The notes below the pieces were generated by a model, which was not told the DNA's origin, ran no database searches, and saw only the letters and a list, made by a program, of their open reading frames with translations. From JBBSDP01 sp038240605 (GTDB lineage Bacteria; Planctomycetota; Phycisphaerae; Tepidisphaerales; Tepidisphaeraceae): DNA of 64,000 nucleotides. Where the stretch lies: NCBI GenBank assembly GCA_038240605.1, contig JBBSDP010000002.1, positions 124,001 to 188,000 on the forward strand. Reading direction: 5' to 3'. Below, piece after piece: positions 19,174 to 28,165 of the stretch. Both the position numbers and the translations under genes were made by a program. How positions within the stretch are numbered: position 1 is the stretch's first letter; the number at the start of each line of letters is the position of its first letter.

Positions 19174-19857
19174 ATGCCTATTTCGCTGCCAACGGCAAGT
19201 TCTTTTGACGCGGCGCCTGCGCCCGCGCAATCGAACGCTCCGAACGTGCCGCGAGAAGCTTCCGCTTCAAAGCGAAAATGGGTGATCTGGATCGCGGCTG
19301 TCGCCCTGCTCATCACGGCGGGACTGGTCATCTGGAACAATGGCCTGAAGCAACGGCTGATCGCGACTAATTTTGCCGAAGTGGAGCCGGGCCTTTATCG
19401 CAGCGGGCAGATCTCGCGCCACCTGATCGCCAGGACGATTCAGGACTATCACATCGGCCTGATCGTCAACCTCTCGACGGAGAACACCCCCGACGCCCAG
19501 GCTGAGCAAACGACGGCGGCGGAACTGGGCGTGAAGCGAATCAACTTCAAACTCGGCGGCAATGGAACGGGTGACCCGCGCGTTTACCCCGAAGCCATCA
19601 AGGCGATTGTGGAAGCGAAGAAACAGGGGACGCCGGTCCTCGTGCACTGTCAGGCCGGCTCGCAACGCACGGGCGGCGTGATCGCCGCGTACCGTATCCT
19701 CATCGAGGGCAAGGGCAACGAGGAAGCGTTCTCCGAAGCCAAGAGCTACGGACACAATCCCACCGACAATCCCAAGTTGATCCCCTTCGTCGAAGAACAC
19801 CTGCCAGAGTGGAAGCAGGCGCTCGCGGATGAGCACGTACTCCCGGCGGGCAAGTAG
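19174..19857 (+). CDS. Membrane-anchored dual-specificity/tyrosine phosphatase-like protein
   Basis: A 227-residue protein with one membrane helix (about residues 36-54, WVIWIAAVALLITAGLVIW), followed by an extracytoplasmic domain. The catalytic signature VHCQAGSQRTGGVIAAYR gives the HCx5R phosphatase loop with Cys and Arg intact. EVEPGLYRSGQIS resembles the start of the plant/fungal-like DSP (Siw14-type) fold. The substrate could be phosphotyrosine, phosphoinositide or an inositol pyrophosphate and is not resolved. ATG 19174 is chosen over the earlier start because the extra N-terminal residues are polar and unsupported. The next gene's ATG overlaps its end by 29 bases. Confidence 0.78.
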   Translation: MPISLPTASSFDAAPAPAQSNAPNVPREASASKRKWVIWIAAVALLITAGLVIWNNGLKQRLIATNFAEVEPGLYRSGQISRHLIARTIQDYHIGLIVNLSTENTPDAQAEQTTAAELGVKRINFKLGGNGTGDPRVYPEAIKAIVEAKKQGTPVLVHCQAGSQRTGGVIAAYRILIEGKGNEEAFSEAKSYGHNPTDNPKLIPFVEEHLPEWKQALADEHVLPAGK

Positions 19858-21586
19858 TCCACCTTTTCAGCGAACACGCTTGCCTCACGTCGCCACGAGC
19901 CCATCGCAGGTTTCTCCGGTGGAGACGGACCGGACGCCGGCGCGGCGCGATCGATCGCGGTTCATCGATGTAATTGGGATTTTCCTCTTCTGCCTGGCGA
20001 TGCATCTCCCCTGGCTGGGGCTGCCCCCACTGGCCGGCACGGAAGCGCATCGCGTATTTCCCGCGCGCGACATGTTGCAGACGGGCCACATCTGGGTCCC
20101 GATGCTGTATGGCAAGCCGTTCGCGACCAAGCCGCCGTTGCACCATTGGCTGATCGCCGCCGCCGAACGCATCACCGGTCGCGGCACCGTGTTCGTTTGG
20201 CGACTTCCGTCTGCGCTCGATGGGGCGCTGCTCGCGGGACTCTGTTGCGTATTCGGCGGCCGATGGTTCGGTCGGAAGGCGGGAATCATCTCCGGGTTCT
20301 GCGCCGCCGGCATGATCACGCTCTGGGGGCAGTGGCAGGTCGCGGACCTGGATGCGACCAACTCCCTGGCGGCAGCCATCGCCGCGTTCTGTGGAATCGA
20401 ATTACTCGTCAATTGTCCGGTTCACACATGGCCATGGGTGCTCGCATCGACGATCGGCGTACTGGCGACGCTGATGGCCAAGGGACCCAGCGGCATCACG
20501 ATTATCCTTGGCGTCTGGATCTGGGCGGCGATCCAATGCGTGCGCGATCAACGCGCGCAGACGAACGATGGGCCGTCGACTCCTGCGCGCGTCGGATCGT
20601 TCCTTGCCGGCTTCGTGTTGCCGTTGGTCATCGGCTTTGCGGTGTTCGGCCTCTTCCTATGGGTCGCGAAACGCTCGTTGGACTCGATGGGTTTTCCTCC
20701 GGATTTGCGAGGCCTCAAGGAGGCTTCCAAACGACTAAACGTATCGTCGCGATTGATCCTGAAGTCGTTTCTGCTCATACCGACGCAATTGCTCCTCTTC
20801 TCCCTTCCGGTGTCACTCGCGATTCCGTTTGTCTTTAACCGCGAAGTTCGTCGGCACTGGTCTACCCCAGAACGGCGCGTCGCATTCGCGCTGGCCGCAT
20901 CGGTCCTGATCGGGCTTGCCATCTGCGTGATCAATGGCATGGACAATCCCCGTTATGCCTACGTGACGCTACCACCACTCTGCCCCCTGGCCGGCGCAGT
21001 CGCGGTGGCGGCGGCCAGAGAGAAACGAGCGGGGGATTGGCTGCGCGGCGCTATCGCAGTCAGTGCAATCGCGATGGTCGCCGCGGCCGCTGTCCTGTCG
21101 GTCGGCGCGTGGCGGCTCCCGCAATTCCGGATCGTGTTGATTACCAGCGTGGTGCTGGCCGTGGCGATCGCGGTGTGGGTGATGTTTCGCGTAAGGTGGG
21201 ATTGGCGCAGTGCGTGGGCACTGCCGCCGCTGATTTTCCTAACGAGCGTCTCCTTCTCGCTTCAGCGCGCCGAAGACCGGACGAAAACCTCGGGCTTCCA
21301 GACCGCGAAAGTGATTCGCGACCGCGTGGGGTACGGCGCGACGATTGCGGCCGCGGGCGAGGTCACGTCCAAGCCTGAGACGTTTTACTACGCCAATGCG
21401 AAGGTGAATTTCTTCTACGACGACTTTTCGCCCGCCAGGGTGCCCGCCGGCACGTGGGTGATCCTCGACGCGATCGAGCACCAGCGCTGGCTTGCGGTGC
21501 CGGGCGTACGGCTCGAAAAGGACCAATGGCTCTGCCGAAACGGCAAGACCGACTACTACCTGGCGTGGTATGCCGGTTGTAGATAA
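19829..21586 (+). CDS. ArnT-like (GT39/PMT) membrane glycosyltransferase
   Basis: A 585-residue polytopic protein with about eleven hydrophobic segments. The first loop contains PPLAGTEAHRVFPARDML, followed by GKPFATKPPLHHWLIA, a layout characteristic of ArnT and other polyprenyl-phosphate-sugar transferases (acidic residue, then the KPPL-H-W segment). A soluble C-terminal part lies beyond about residue 470. It would transfer a sugar from a lipid carrier to lipid or protein on the periplasmic face. It converges on a DPM1-like GT2 that could make the lipid-linked sugar. The 29-base overlap with the phosphatase suggests the start may lie later in the basic N-terminal leader. Confidence 0.78.
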   Translation: MSTYSRRASSPPFQRTRLPHVATSPSQVSPVETDRTPARRDRSRFIDVIGIFLFCLAMHLPWLGLPPLAGTEAHRVFPARDMLQTGHIWVPMLYGKPFATKPPLHHWLIAAAERITGRGTVFVWRLPSALDGALLAGLCCVFGGRWFGRKAGIISGFCAAGMITLWGQWQVADLDATNSLAAAIAAFCGIELLVNCPVHTWPWVLASTIGVLATLMAKGPSGITIILGVWIWAAIQCVRDQRAQTNDGPSTPARVGSFLAGFVLPLVIGFAVFGLFLWVAKRSLDSMGFPPDLRGLKEASKRLNVSSRLILKSFLLIPTQLLLFSLPVSLAIPFVFNREVRRHWSTPERRVAFALAASVLIGLAICVINGMDNPRYAYVTLPPLCPLAGAVAVAAAREKRAGDWLRGAIAVSAIAMVAAAAVLSVGAWRLPQFRIVLITSVVLAVAIAVWVMFRVRWDWRSAWALPPLIFLTSVSFSLQRAEDRTKTSGFQTAKVIRDRVGYGATIAAAGEVTSKPETFYYANAKVNFFYDDFSPARVPAGTWVILDAIEHQRWLAVPGVRLEKDQWLCRNGKTDYYLAWYAGCR

Positions 21587-21604
21587 CACCGTGGCGGCGT
21601 TTCT

Positions 21605-22393
21605 CTATGCCGCCCCGGTTTTCTGTTGGTGGGGGACGATCTCGGCGGTGCGATCGAGTTGTGTGCCAACCTCGTAGCCAAGCAGACGGCTCTTCATCCA
21701 GCGGATGGCCAGCAGGTCGCGGAAGCTCTTGAAGAGGCGGTTCCAGACGCCGTATTTACTCTCGCCGTGCAGGCGCGGGTTGTTGGTGACGGGGATCTCG
21801 GTGACGGTGAACCCTTCCATCTTCAGCAGCGTGGGTATGAAGCGGTGCAGGCCGCGGTAGAGCTTGAGTTTGGCAACGCAGTCGCGCTTGAATGCGCGGT
21901 ACGTGCAGCCAGCATCGGAGATCTTTTCGTCGCTGAGCTTATTGCGCACCCAGTTGGCGATCCGGCTGGAGGCGACGCGGATGAATTTGTCTCCCTTGCC
22001 GCGAGAGGCGACGCGCGTGCCGCAGACGCAGTCCCATCCTTGTGAGAGCGCCGCGAGAAACGCGGGGATATCGGCGGGATCGTTCTGAAGATCCGCATCC
22101 ATCGTCATCACATACGTGCCGCGGGCGGCGCGGAGGCCTGCGTCGCTGGCCGCGGTCTCGCCGCAGTTGAACTTGAACTTGAGGCCGCGCACGCGTGGGT
22201 CGCGGGCCACGAGCCGTTCGATCGCGGCCCAGGAGCCGTCTTTGCTGCCATCGTCGACGAGGAGGATCTCTCCATCGATCTTGTTGGCATCGAAGACCTT
22301 GGCGATCGCCTCGTGAAGGAGGGGAAGGTTCTCCTCCTCGTTGTAGACGGGGACGCAAATGCTGAGGGTGGGGTGCATGGTGGCGAGGTGCAT
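21605..22393 (-). CDS. Polyprenyl-phosphate glycosyltransferase, family 2 (DPM1/ArnC-like)
   Basis: A 262-residue GT2 enzyme. It shows LSICVPVYNEEENLPLLHE and ILLVDDGSKDGSW (nucleotide-binding), MTMDADLQNDP (DxD motif binding metal and sugar nucleotide) and a conserved RGLHRFIPTLL segment. It is typical of dolichol/undecaprenyl-phosphate mannose or aminoarabinose synthases. No membrane helices follow, so it is the soluble, membrane-associated form. It would load a sugar onto a polyprenyl carrier for a GT39 transferase such as the one facing it. ATG 22393 is chosen; an in-frame ATG at 22378 is also possible. Confidence 0.88.
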   Translation of the reverse strand: MHLATMHPTLSICVPVYNEEENLPLLHEAIAKVFDANKIDGEILLVDDGSKDGSWAAIERLVARDPRVRGLKFKFNCGETAASDAGLRAARGTYVMTMDADLQNDPADIPAFLAALSQGWDCVCGTRVASRGKGDKFIRVASSRIANWVRNKLSDEKISDAGCTYRAFKRDCVAKLKLYRGLHRFIPTLLKMEGFTVTEIPVTNNPRLHGESKYGVWNRLFKSFRDLLAIRWMKSRLLGYEVGTQLDRTAEIVPHQQKTGAA

Positions 22394-22522
22394 GGGTTCG
22401 ATACCGTTCTCGAGGTTGTGCGGAGCGCGCAGGGGCACTGAGCTGCATCCCGTGCGCTAACGGTGTACGTGAATGCACGCCGGTGTGCGCGCGGGAAGGC
22501 TGCTACGGGGTTATCGGACGGT

Positions 22523-23539
22523 TCAGGTCCGAATCTCCACTGCCGTCCCGCCCCGCTGCGCTGATTCGTACATCGCCAGGACGATCTGCACCGCCTTGCG
22601 GCACTCGGGTCCGCTGGTCTGAGCTTCCCGGCCGGCCTCCCAGCTCTCGAGGATCTCATTGATGTTTAGTGCCTGTAGGTCGGGCTGCTCGGCAGGCGGC
22701 TTGAGCAATTCCTCGTCCCGCGGGCGCGACTCGCGGAATTTGAATTCCTTCATCGCCCCCTCCACCACCGCCGTCCCATTGAACCCGCCGACCTCGATGC
22801 GTGCCGGGCGTCCGGGGAACATGCCGGTGGTCCCCACGACCGTTCCCAGCGCGCCGTTGTGGAAGCGCAGGGCGCAGGTGAGCGTGTCCTCGACTTCGAG
22901 CTGCTTATGGACGCGGACGTCGGCATAGGCGCTGACCGACTTGATCGGGCCCACCATCCACTGGAGCAAGTCGATGCTGTGGATGCTGTTGTTCATGATG
23001 GCGCCGCCGCCATCAATGTCCTTGGTGCCGCGCCAGCTCTGGTAATACTTGGGCTCGCGCACCCACAGGACGAACGCACCTGCCCAGGTCAGCGGCCCGA
23101 AACGGCCTTCCTCCACCGCGGTTTTGACGGCGTGATTGGCCGGGTTGAAACGGTTCTGATAGATGCCGGCCAACTTCACCTTGTGCTGGGCGGCGGCGGC
23201 GATAATCGCGTCGCAACGCTCCAGCGTGATATCCAGAGGCTTCTCCACGATCACATTAGCGCCGCGTTCCATCGCCTCGACGGCGGCGTCGCGGTGAAAG
23301 CTGCTGGGCAGGGCGATGTGCAGGACGTCGATCGTCTCGCGCTCGAAGAGGGTCTTGAGGTCGGGATGGATGGGGACCGATACGCCGTGCTTGGCCAGCG
23401 CCGCTGAGGCCCTGGCGCTGTCGCTATCGCAGACCGCGACGAGGCTGGCGTTGGGGACCTTCTTGAGGGCTCGAACGTGCGATTCCCCGGCCATGCCGAC
23501 CCCGACGATCGCACAACGCCATGTCTTCTGAGCTGACAT
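22523..23539 (-). CDS. Gfo/Idh/MocA family dehydrogenase
   Basis: A 338-residue NAD(P)-dependent oxidoreductase. The Rossmann motif is AIVGVGMAGESHVRAL (GxGxxG). The family EKP motif is in VIVEKPLDI, and GGGAIMNNSIHSIDLLQWM carries the conserved His/Asp pair of the C-terminal domain. It is complete and cytoplasmic, with no signal peptide. It sits between the GT2 and LAB_N genes on the same strand, with a DegT aminotransferase upstream. Oxidation of a (nucleotide) sugar before transamination is therefore a reasonable role, though it is not provable from the sequence. Confidence 0.9.
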   Translation of the reverse strand: MSAQKTWRCAIVGVGMAGESHVRALKKVPNASLVAVCDSDSARASAALAKHGVSVPIHPDLKTLFERETIDVLHIALPSSFHRDAAVEAMERGANVIVEKPLDITLERCDAIIAAAAQHKVKLAGIYQNRFNPANHAVKTAVEEGRFGPLTWAGAFVLWVREPKYYQSWRGTKDIDGGGAIMNNSIHSIDLLQWMVGPIKSVSAYADVRVHKQLEVEDTLTCALRFHNGALGTVVGTTGMFPGRPARIEVGGFNGTAVVEGAMKEFKFRESRPRDEELLKPPAEQPDLQALNINEILESWEAGREAQTSGPECRKAVQIVLAMYESAQRGGTAVEIRT

Positions 23540-23583
23540 CAGTGAACGCTCCTTACTTGTGGAATCCGTGGGACGCCAGAGGT

Positions 23584-23994
23584 TCAGTTCCGCTCGGTCG
23601 TGCCGGGCGCGGCCACGACGGGAAGCGCCTGCTGGGTCGCCTCCCGATCAAGGCGTTTCTTGCGGTAGACGAGGATCAGGTTTCGCGTGTAGGGGATGAC
23701 GGTGAGGATGTACCCCATAATGTAAACCGAGTCCTGCTGGCGCAGCGAGTACGCGAGCATCAGGACTGCGCCGATCAGGCTCTGCCACCAGAAGATGGTG
23801 GGAATCTTGCTTTCCTTGTGCTTCTCGCTGTACAGCCACTGCACGAAAAACCGCGTAAAGAAGGCGGCCATGCCGGCAAAGCCGATCGTCTTCCAGAGCC
23901 AGTAGTTGTGCTGGAACGGCATGAAGCCGTCCGTGTCCGCTTGCGGCAGCATGTTGGCCGCCAGTGCGTGGGGAAGCAGCGTGAGAAGTGCCAT
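23584..23994 (-). CDS. LAB_N-domain membrane protein (lipid-A biosynthesis N-terminal type)
   Basis: A small membrane protein of 136 residues with three to four hydrophobic segments. WLWKTIGFAGMAAFFTRFFVQW and IPTIFWWQSLIGAVLMLAYSL are the hallmark of the LAB_N family, found fused to or beside lipid-A and glycolipid glycosyltransferases. In related clusters it neighbours GT2 and GT39 genes and is thought to help handle or flip lipid-linked sugars, but its exact function is unproven. The ATG at 23994 (MALLTLLPHALA) is preferred over the one six codons upstream. Confidence 0.82.
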   Translation of the reverse strand: MALLTLLPHALAANMLPQADTDGFMPFQHNYWLWKTIGFAGMAAFFTRFFVQWLYSEKHKESKIPTIFWWQSLIGAVLMLAYSLRQQDSVYIMGYILTVIPYTRNLILVYRKKRLDREATQQALPVVAAPGTTERN

Positions 23995-24106
23995 GGGTGT
24001 GGGGACAGGCATCGGGGCCTGCCCAAACGGGAACTGCGCGGAATACGATCGCTAGCGAGCGGCATGTCATGCGGGCGTGTCGCTCGCGATCGTCACGACT
24101 TGCAGT

Positions 24107-25216
24107 CTATTTCTTCAGGTATCCCTTGATGGCATCGGCCACCGTCTTGACCTCCGCCTCGGTGAGGGCGGGGAACATCGGCAGGCTGAGGATGCGCTTT
24201 ACGTAATCTTCCGTCTTCGGCAGCGAGATCGGCGTACCGTACAGGTCGGTGATCGCCGGCTGAAGGTGGTTCGGCACCGGGTAATGGACGCCGCTTTCGA
24301 TGCCTTGTTCCTTCAGCGCCTTGCCGAGGCCTTCGCGAACGTCGTTGTTTTCCAGGCGGATCACGAACATGTGATAGACGGATTCGGTCACGCCGTCCTG
24401 ATCGGTGGGCGGGAGCGTGATGCCCTTCACGCCGGCCAGTTCGCGCCGATACCACTCGGCGGCGCGGCGACGGCCCGCGTTGAGGTCGTCGAGTACCTTG
24501 AGCTGCTCGCGCCCCACCGCTGCCTGGATCTCGTTGAAGCGAAGGTTGTAGCCGACCTTCTCGTGAAGGTATTTGTCCTTACGGCCGTGGTTGCGAAGCA
24601 TCGTCACCTTGCGGGCGATCTCCTCGTCGTCGGTAGCGATCGCACCGCCGTCACCGTAGACGGTCAGGTTCTTTGAGGGGTAGAAGCTGAAGGCGGCGTG
24701 CTTGCCGTAGCTGCCGGCGCGTTTCCCCTTCCACTTGGCGCCATGCGACTGGGCACAGTCCTCGATCATCCAGAGCCCGTGCTCCGCGGCCAGTTTCTGG
24801 AATGCGTCGATGTTGGCGGGCCGGCCGTAGAGGTGGACGGGGAGGATGCCGACGGTGCGCTTCGTGATGCGCTTGCGCGCGTCCTCCGGATCGATCGCGT
24901 ACGTGTCGTCGATGTCGCAGAAGACCGGCTTAGCGCCGACGTGAATCATCGGCTCGATGCTCGGGAACGCGGTCAGCGACGGCACGAGTATCTCATCGCC
25001 CCGCTTCAGCCCCTGTGCGATGTGGAGGAGATGGACGGCGGCCGTCCACGATGAAGAAAGCACGACATACTTCACGCTGAAGTACGCCGCCAGCTCTTTC
25101 CCGAATGCCTTGGATTCAGGACCGAGGATGTAGTTGCCGCCGTGGACAACGTCGAGAATGCGACGGTCGATCGCTTCGGATTGATATACCCGGGACAGCG
25201 GAATCTTGCCTGCCAA
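24107..25216 (-). CDS. DegT/DnrJ/EryC1/StrS sugar aminotransferase (ArnB-like)
   Basis: A 369-residue PLP enzyme converting a keto nucleotide-sugar to an aminosugar. Motifs: GPESKAFGKELAAYF, SSSWTAAVHLLHIA (phosphate-binding), ILPVHLYGRPANIDAF, IEDCAQSHGA (PLP contact) and FSFYPSKNLTVYGDGGAI, which carries the Schiff-base lysine. The C-terminal YHMFVIRLEN and HYPVPNHLQPA stretches are standard. The frame is open upstream to 25486, but homology starts at AGKIPLSRVY. A TTG at 25216 is preceded by GGAGG at ideal spacing, so TTG is the likely start. It is the first gene of the cluster that continues with LAB_N, Gfo/Idh and GT2. Confidence 0.92.
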   Translation of the reverse strand: MAGKIPLSRVYQSEAIDRRILDVVHGGNYILGPESKAFGKELAAYFSVKYVVLSSSWTAAVHLLHIAQGLKRGDEILVPSLTAFPSIEPMIHVGAKPVFCDIDDTYAIDPEDARKRITKRTVGILPVHLYGRPANIDAFQKLAAEHGLWMIEDCAQSHGAKWKGKRAGSYGKHAAFSFYPSKNLTVYGDGGAIATDDEEIARKVTMLRNHGRKDKYLHEKVGYNLRFNEIQAAVGREQLKVLDDLNAGRRRAAEWYRRELAGVKGITLPPTDQDGVTESVYHMFVIRLENNDVREGLGKALKEQGIESGVHYPVPNHLQPAITDLYGTPISLPKTEDYVKRILSLPMFPALTEAEVKTVADAIKGYLKK

Positions 25217-25299
25217 ACGAGCCTCCTTGCTAAAAGCCGAATTAGAAGGGAGAAACGGGCGATCGGCAAGCGATTGGAAATAGGGGTGTTGTACCGGAG

Positions 25300-25342
25300 T
25301 AGAAATGTCACCCCTTACCCGAAATAGAAGTGTCACCCCTTG
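25300..25342 (+). repeat. Pair of near-identical 18-base direct repeats at an IS remnant edge
   Basis: TAGAAATGTCACCCCTTA (25300-25317) and TAGAAGTGTCACCCCTTG (25325-25342) differ at two positions. They lie directly upstream of the transposase fragment and probably represent the terminal repeat of an insertion sequence, possibly doubled. Confidence 0.65.
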
Positions 25343-25359
25343 ATCCGAGCTAAACGGAT

Positions 25360-25743
25360 TTGATGGGAGCTCTTCGAATGTCCGCAATTGAGCGTGTGCG
25401 TCTGGAGGCCTTTGGCCGTGTGAAGCGTGGTGAATTGACGGTCGTGGCAGCCGCTGGGCTGGCGGGATTGTCCGAGCGTCAGGCACGGCGGGTGTGGAAG
25501 CGTTTCAACGAATTAGGTGACGCGGATTTGGTGCATCGGCTTCGGGGTCGGCCGAGCAACCGCGGGTTGTCTGATGACGTTCGTGACCAGGTGCTCAAGT
25601 TGCACCAGGAGCGTTACGCGGATTTTGGTCCGACGCTGGCGTGCGAGAAGCTTGCCGAGGACGAGCTTGTGCTGAGTCCCGACACGCTGAGTTCGCGTAT
25701 CATTCCCGGAAACAGCGTAAAACCATCGCGCCCAGCGCCGTAG
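25360..25743 (+). pseudogene. Transposase N-terminal fragment (ISNCY/IS1202-like), truncated
   Basis: A 127-codon frame whose first about 110 residues look like the N-terminal helix-turn-helix part of an ISNCY/IS1202-type transposase. AGLAGLSERQARRVWKRF is the helix-turn-helix, VHRLRGRPSNR a conserved basic linker, and DFGPTLACEKLAEDE the family segment before the DDE domain. After SPDTL the sequence changes character (SSRIIPGNSVKPSRPAP) and stops. The whole DDE catalytic region is missing, so it cannot transpose itself. Confidence 0.78.
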
Positions 25744-25747
25744 GATT

Positions 25748-25780
25748 AACCCAAGTTTATTACTTGTATATTGGGTTTTT
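25748..25780 (+). terminator. Hairpin with T-run after the transposase remnant
   Basis: AACCCAA (25748-25754) pairs with TTGGGTT (25771-25777) around an AT-rich loop, and the T-run continues to 25780. It fits a weak intrinsic terminator on the plus strand, insulating the following PEP-CTERM metalloprotease gene. Confidence 0.5.
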
Positions 25781-25839
25781 GCGTGTAACATCCCCGTCCG
25801 TGGCTATGAGAACAGACTTGAGTTTTCATGGAGGAAGCC

Positions 25840-26811
25840 GTGAATCATTTCGAGAAAATCGGAGTATTGGGATGGAGAGCTTTAGGATTGAGTCTCGCGA
25901 TCGGCATGAGTGCAGCCTCGCCGGTCCGGGCAAATATCTCCATCGTTCCGACATTTGGCAGCTCGATCACGAGCGATCCGAATGCCGCGGCCATCGAGGC
26001 TGGGATCAATCAGACGATCGGAAGAGTGCAAAGCGACATTTCCAATCCCATCACCGTTAACATCACGTTTGAGGAGGTGACCAGCGGTCTCGGGTCAAGC
26101 CTCACCTCTTCCTACACCTTTCCCTACAGCACGTACCGAAATGCCCTCCAAAACAACCAGACGCTTTCGGCCAACGACGTAACTGCCCTCGCCTCCCTGC
26201 CTGCGGGGCCAAATAATCCGGTCGACAATCATCCAGATGTCAAAGTGCCCGCCAACCTTGCCAATGCGCTGGGAATTGCCTCCGGCGCAGGCGCCACCAT
26301 CAGCTTGAACACTTCGATCATGAATCTTTCCAGAACCGGGACTCAGGACGCCCGCAAGTACGACTTGCAAGCGGTGGCCGGACATGAAATCGACGAGGTT
26401 CTTGGAATTGGCGGACCGGGTTCGGTACTGCCCACCACAACAGGCAGAGTAGGTGTATTGGATCTTTTCCGATACAGCGCAGCCGGTGTCAGGAGCTTCG
26501 ACACCAGCACGAGCAGCTCGCCTTATTTTTCGATCAATGGAGGCGTGACGGATTTGGTGCATTTCAACCAATTTGGCAACCCATCAGATTACTCCGATTG
26601 GGGAAACGGCAACACTCCGGCGCAGCAGGCGGGCAATTCTCCGCCGCAGCTCCAGGATGCTTTCGGCGCGACCGGGGCGATCGTAAACATCGGATCCAAT
26701 GAACTGACGGCGCTGGATGTCGTCGGTTACAACATTGTGCCGGAGCCAGCGTCGGTCGCGATGCTCGCCCTTGCCGCCGGCGGGTTGTTGTTCCGCCGCC
26801 GCCGAGCTTGA
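25840..26811 (+). CDS. PEP-CTERM metalloprotease-like protein (NF038122-type)
   Basis: A secreted protein of about 323 residues. It has a signal peptide (GWRALGLSLAIGMSAASPVRA) and a central domain with HEIDEVLG, a short zinc-protease HExxxxxG-type motif. The C-terminal sorting tail is VPEPASVAMLALAAGGLLFRRRRA. The layout matches the NF038122 family of PEP-CTERM metalloproteases as I know it. GTG 25840 is preferred, because GGAGG lies five bases before it. The in-frame ATG at 25828 overlaps that ribosome-binding sequence. The HExxH-like third ligand could not be assigned with certainty, so activity is inferred. Confidence 0.8.
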   Translation: MNHFEKIGVLGWRALGLSLAIGMSAASPVRANISIVPTFGSSITSDPNAAAIEAGINQTIGRVQSDISNPITVNITFEEVTSGLGSSLTSSYTFPYSTYRNALQNNQTLSANDVTALASLPAGPNNPVDNHPDVKVPANLANALGIASGAGATISLNTSIMNLSRTGTQDARKYDLQAVAGHEIDEVLGIGGPGSVLPTTTGRVGVLDLFRYSAAGVRSFDTSTSSSPYFSINGGVTDLVHFNQFGNPSDYSDWGNGNTPAQQAGNSPPQLQDAFGATGAIVNIGSNELTALDVVGYNIVPEPASVAMLALAAGGLLFRRRRA

Positions 26812-26923
26812 ACATTCTCGCGTATCGGGCATTTCCAAGAGCCTCCGGTATCATGCGGGAGGCCTTTGGGCATTGCGCGCTTTGCGTTCGAGATATTGAA
26901 CCGGATGACGAGGAGACAAATGG

Positions 26924-27811
26924 GTGCACACGGCATCCGGAGGCGCTTGCCTGGCCTCAAGTGAGAATCCCTCGCTCGTCGGGAATGACGTGATTATTAC
27001 GGCCATGGTCAGCGGTAACGACGGCGCCGGCGATCTGCCCGGCGGAAATGTCGAATTCCTCGACAACGGCAAACAAATCGGCAGCGCAGCGCTCAACACC
27101 AACGGCTCAGCCATCTTCGATACGTCGGGCACTCTTGCTGCCGGCTCCCATGCTATCACCGCACATTATGAGGGTGATTCTCATTTTGTTCAAAGTCTAT
27201 CGAATCTGGTGACCGAGATCGTGAACCCGCCAGGGCTCGTTCCTCTCATCGCCGCGACAACGCTGCCAACCGCGGCCGTTGCCGGGACGAAGGTTCATTG
27301 CACGGTCACCGTCGCGATTACCAACAAGGTAGCCAGCAGCATTTCCGCCCAAACGATAACCGTCGTGGCCATGAGCCAGGGCACGAACACCAAGGGCGTT
27401 GCGCTGATTTCGAAAACCGTCAAGCGCGGATTTGCCGTCAAAGCCGGGCAGACCAGGGATTTGAAATTAACGGTGTCACTCCCGGCGACTCTCAACAGCG
27501 GCACATACGATCTGCTGGCGCAGGTGACCAACTCGCTCGGTCAGGCAAGTAGTTCCGCTAACGGGCCGGCGGTAAAGCTTGCCGCCCCTCTTGTGAAACT
27601 GGACGGCGTCGGCGGCACGGGCGTTATCACCACTGTTCTCGCTACGCCCAGGACCAACATCAGGATCAAACCCGGCAGCTCGGGAACACTGCGCCTTCAC
27701 CAGAAGGTTCCCGCCACCATCACGGGCGGCAGCTACCGTCCTTTCGTGTCCATCACATACGGAGGCAATGTCACGACGATCATCGGGCCAAGCGTGATGA
27801 TTGAAGTATGA
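26924..27811 (+). pseudogene. Ig-like repeat surface protein, 5' truncated
   Basis: A 295-codon frame that begins inside a bacterial Ig-like domain. Segments SSENPSLVGNDVIITAMV, GGNVEFLDNGKQIGSAAL and LAAGSHAITAHYEGDSHF are the strands of a Big_3-type repeat. Two further beta-rich regions follow, without a recognisable anchor. There is no signal peptide and no ribosome-binding site at the first ATG, so a secreted N-terminus appears to have been lost. The fragment follows the PEP-CTERM metalloprotease by 112 bases. It could also be an intact gene with an unusual start, but a remnant of a larger adhesin fits better. Confidence 0.55.
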
Positions 27812-28165
27812 CTATTCGGTTTCAGGAGGGCTGGGCGGGCTGGGTCTGCCTCTTCTGCCTTTGCGAATTATCACAGGGAACTGCCCGCCGGCAATACGCG
27901 CCAGCGCGTCGCTACTCGTCGCCAACTGCGTGGCGGACGGGACTGAGCGAGTAAACCCCGTCATCGTCCACGACCGATTCATTGCGATGAGTTTGCGCAG
28001 GGCTGCTCGAACGCTCGCCGACAGGTCGCCCTTGATGCCGTTCACTCCGAGACGCTTGCGAATACCCATGACGAGGACGAGTAACCGCATCTCCCCACCG
28101 GCGAGATGGGTCAGAATCAACTGTGTCAGATCGAGGGCTGAAGCGCGCATTATCAGGTCGACCAA
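27812..28165 (-). CDS. Hypothetical small protein, doubtful
   Basis: A 117-codon frame. Its first two thirds could form amphipathic helices (LDLTQLILTHLAGGEMRLLVLVMGIRKRLG), but the C-terminus is low-complexity (RPSPPSPPETE). It overlaps the end of the following small gene by 13 bases and ends next to the Ig-like fragment. No family is recognised. It may be only an open frame in a decayed stretch. Confidence 0.22.
   Translation of the reverse strand: MVDLIMRASALDLTQLILTHLAGGEMRLLVLVMGIRKRLGVNGIKGDLSASVRAALRKLIAMNRSWTMTGFTRSVPSATQLATSSDALARIAGGQFPVIIRKGRRGRPSPPSPPETE

Noticed and set aside
25217..25486. N-terminal extension of the DegT gene into the IS remnant
   Set aside because: The extension is unrelated to the family, and TTG 25216 has a good ribosome-binding site.
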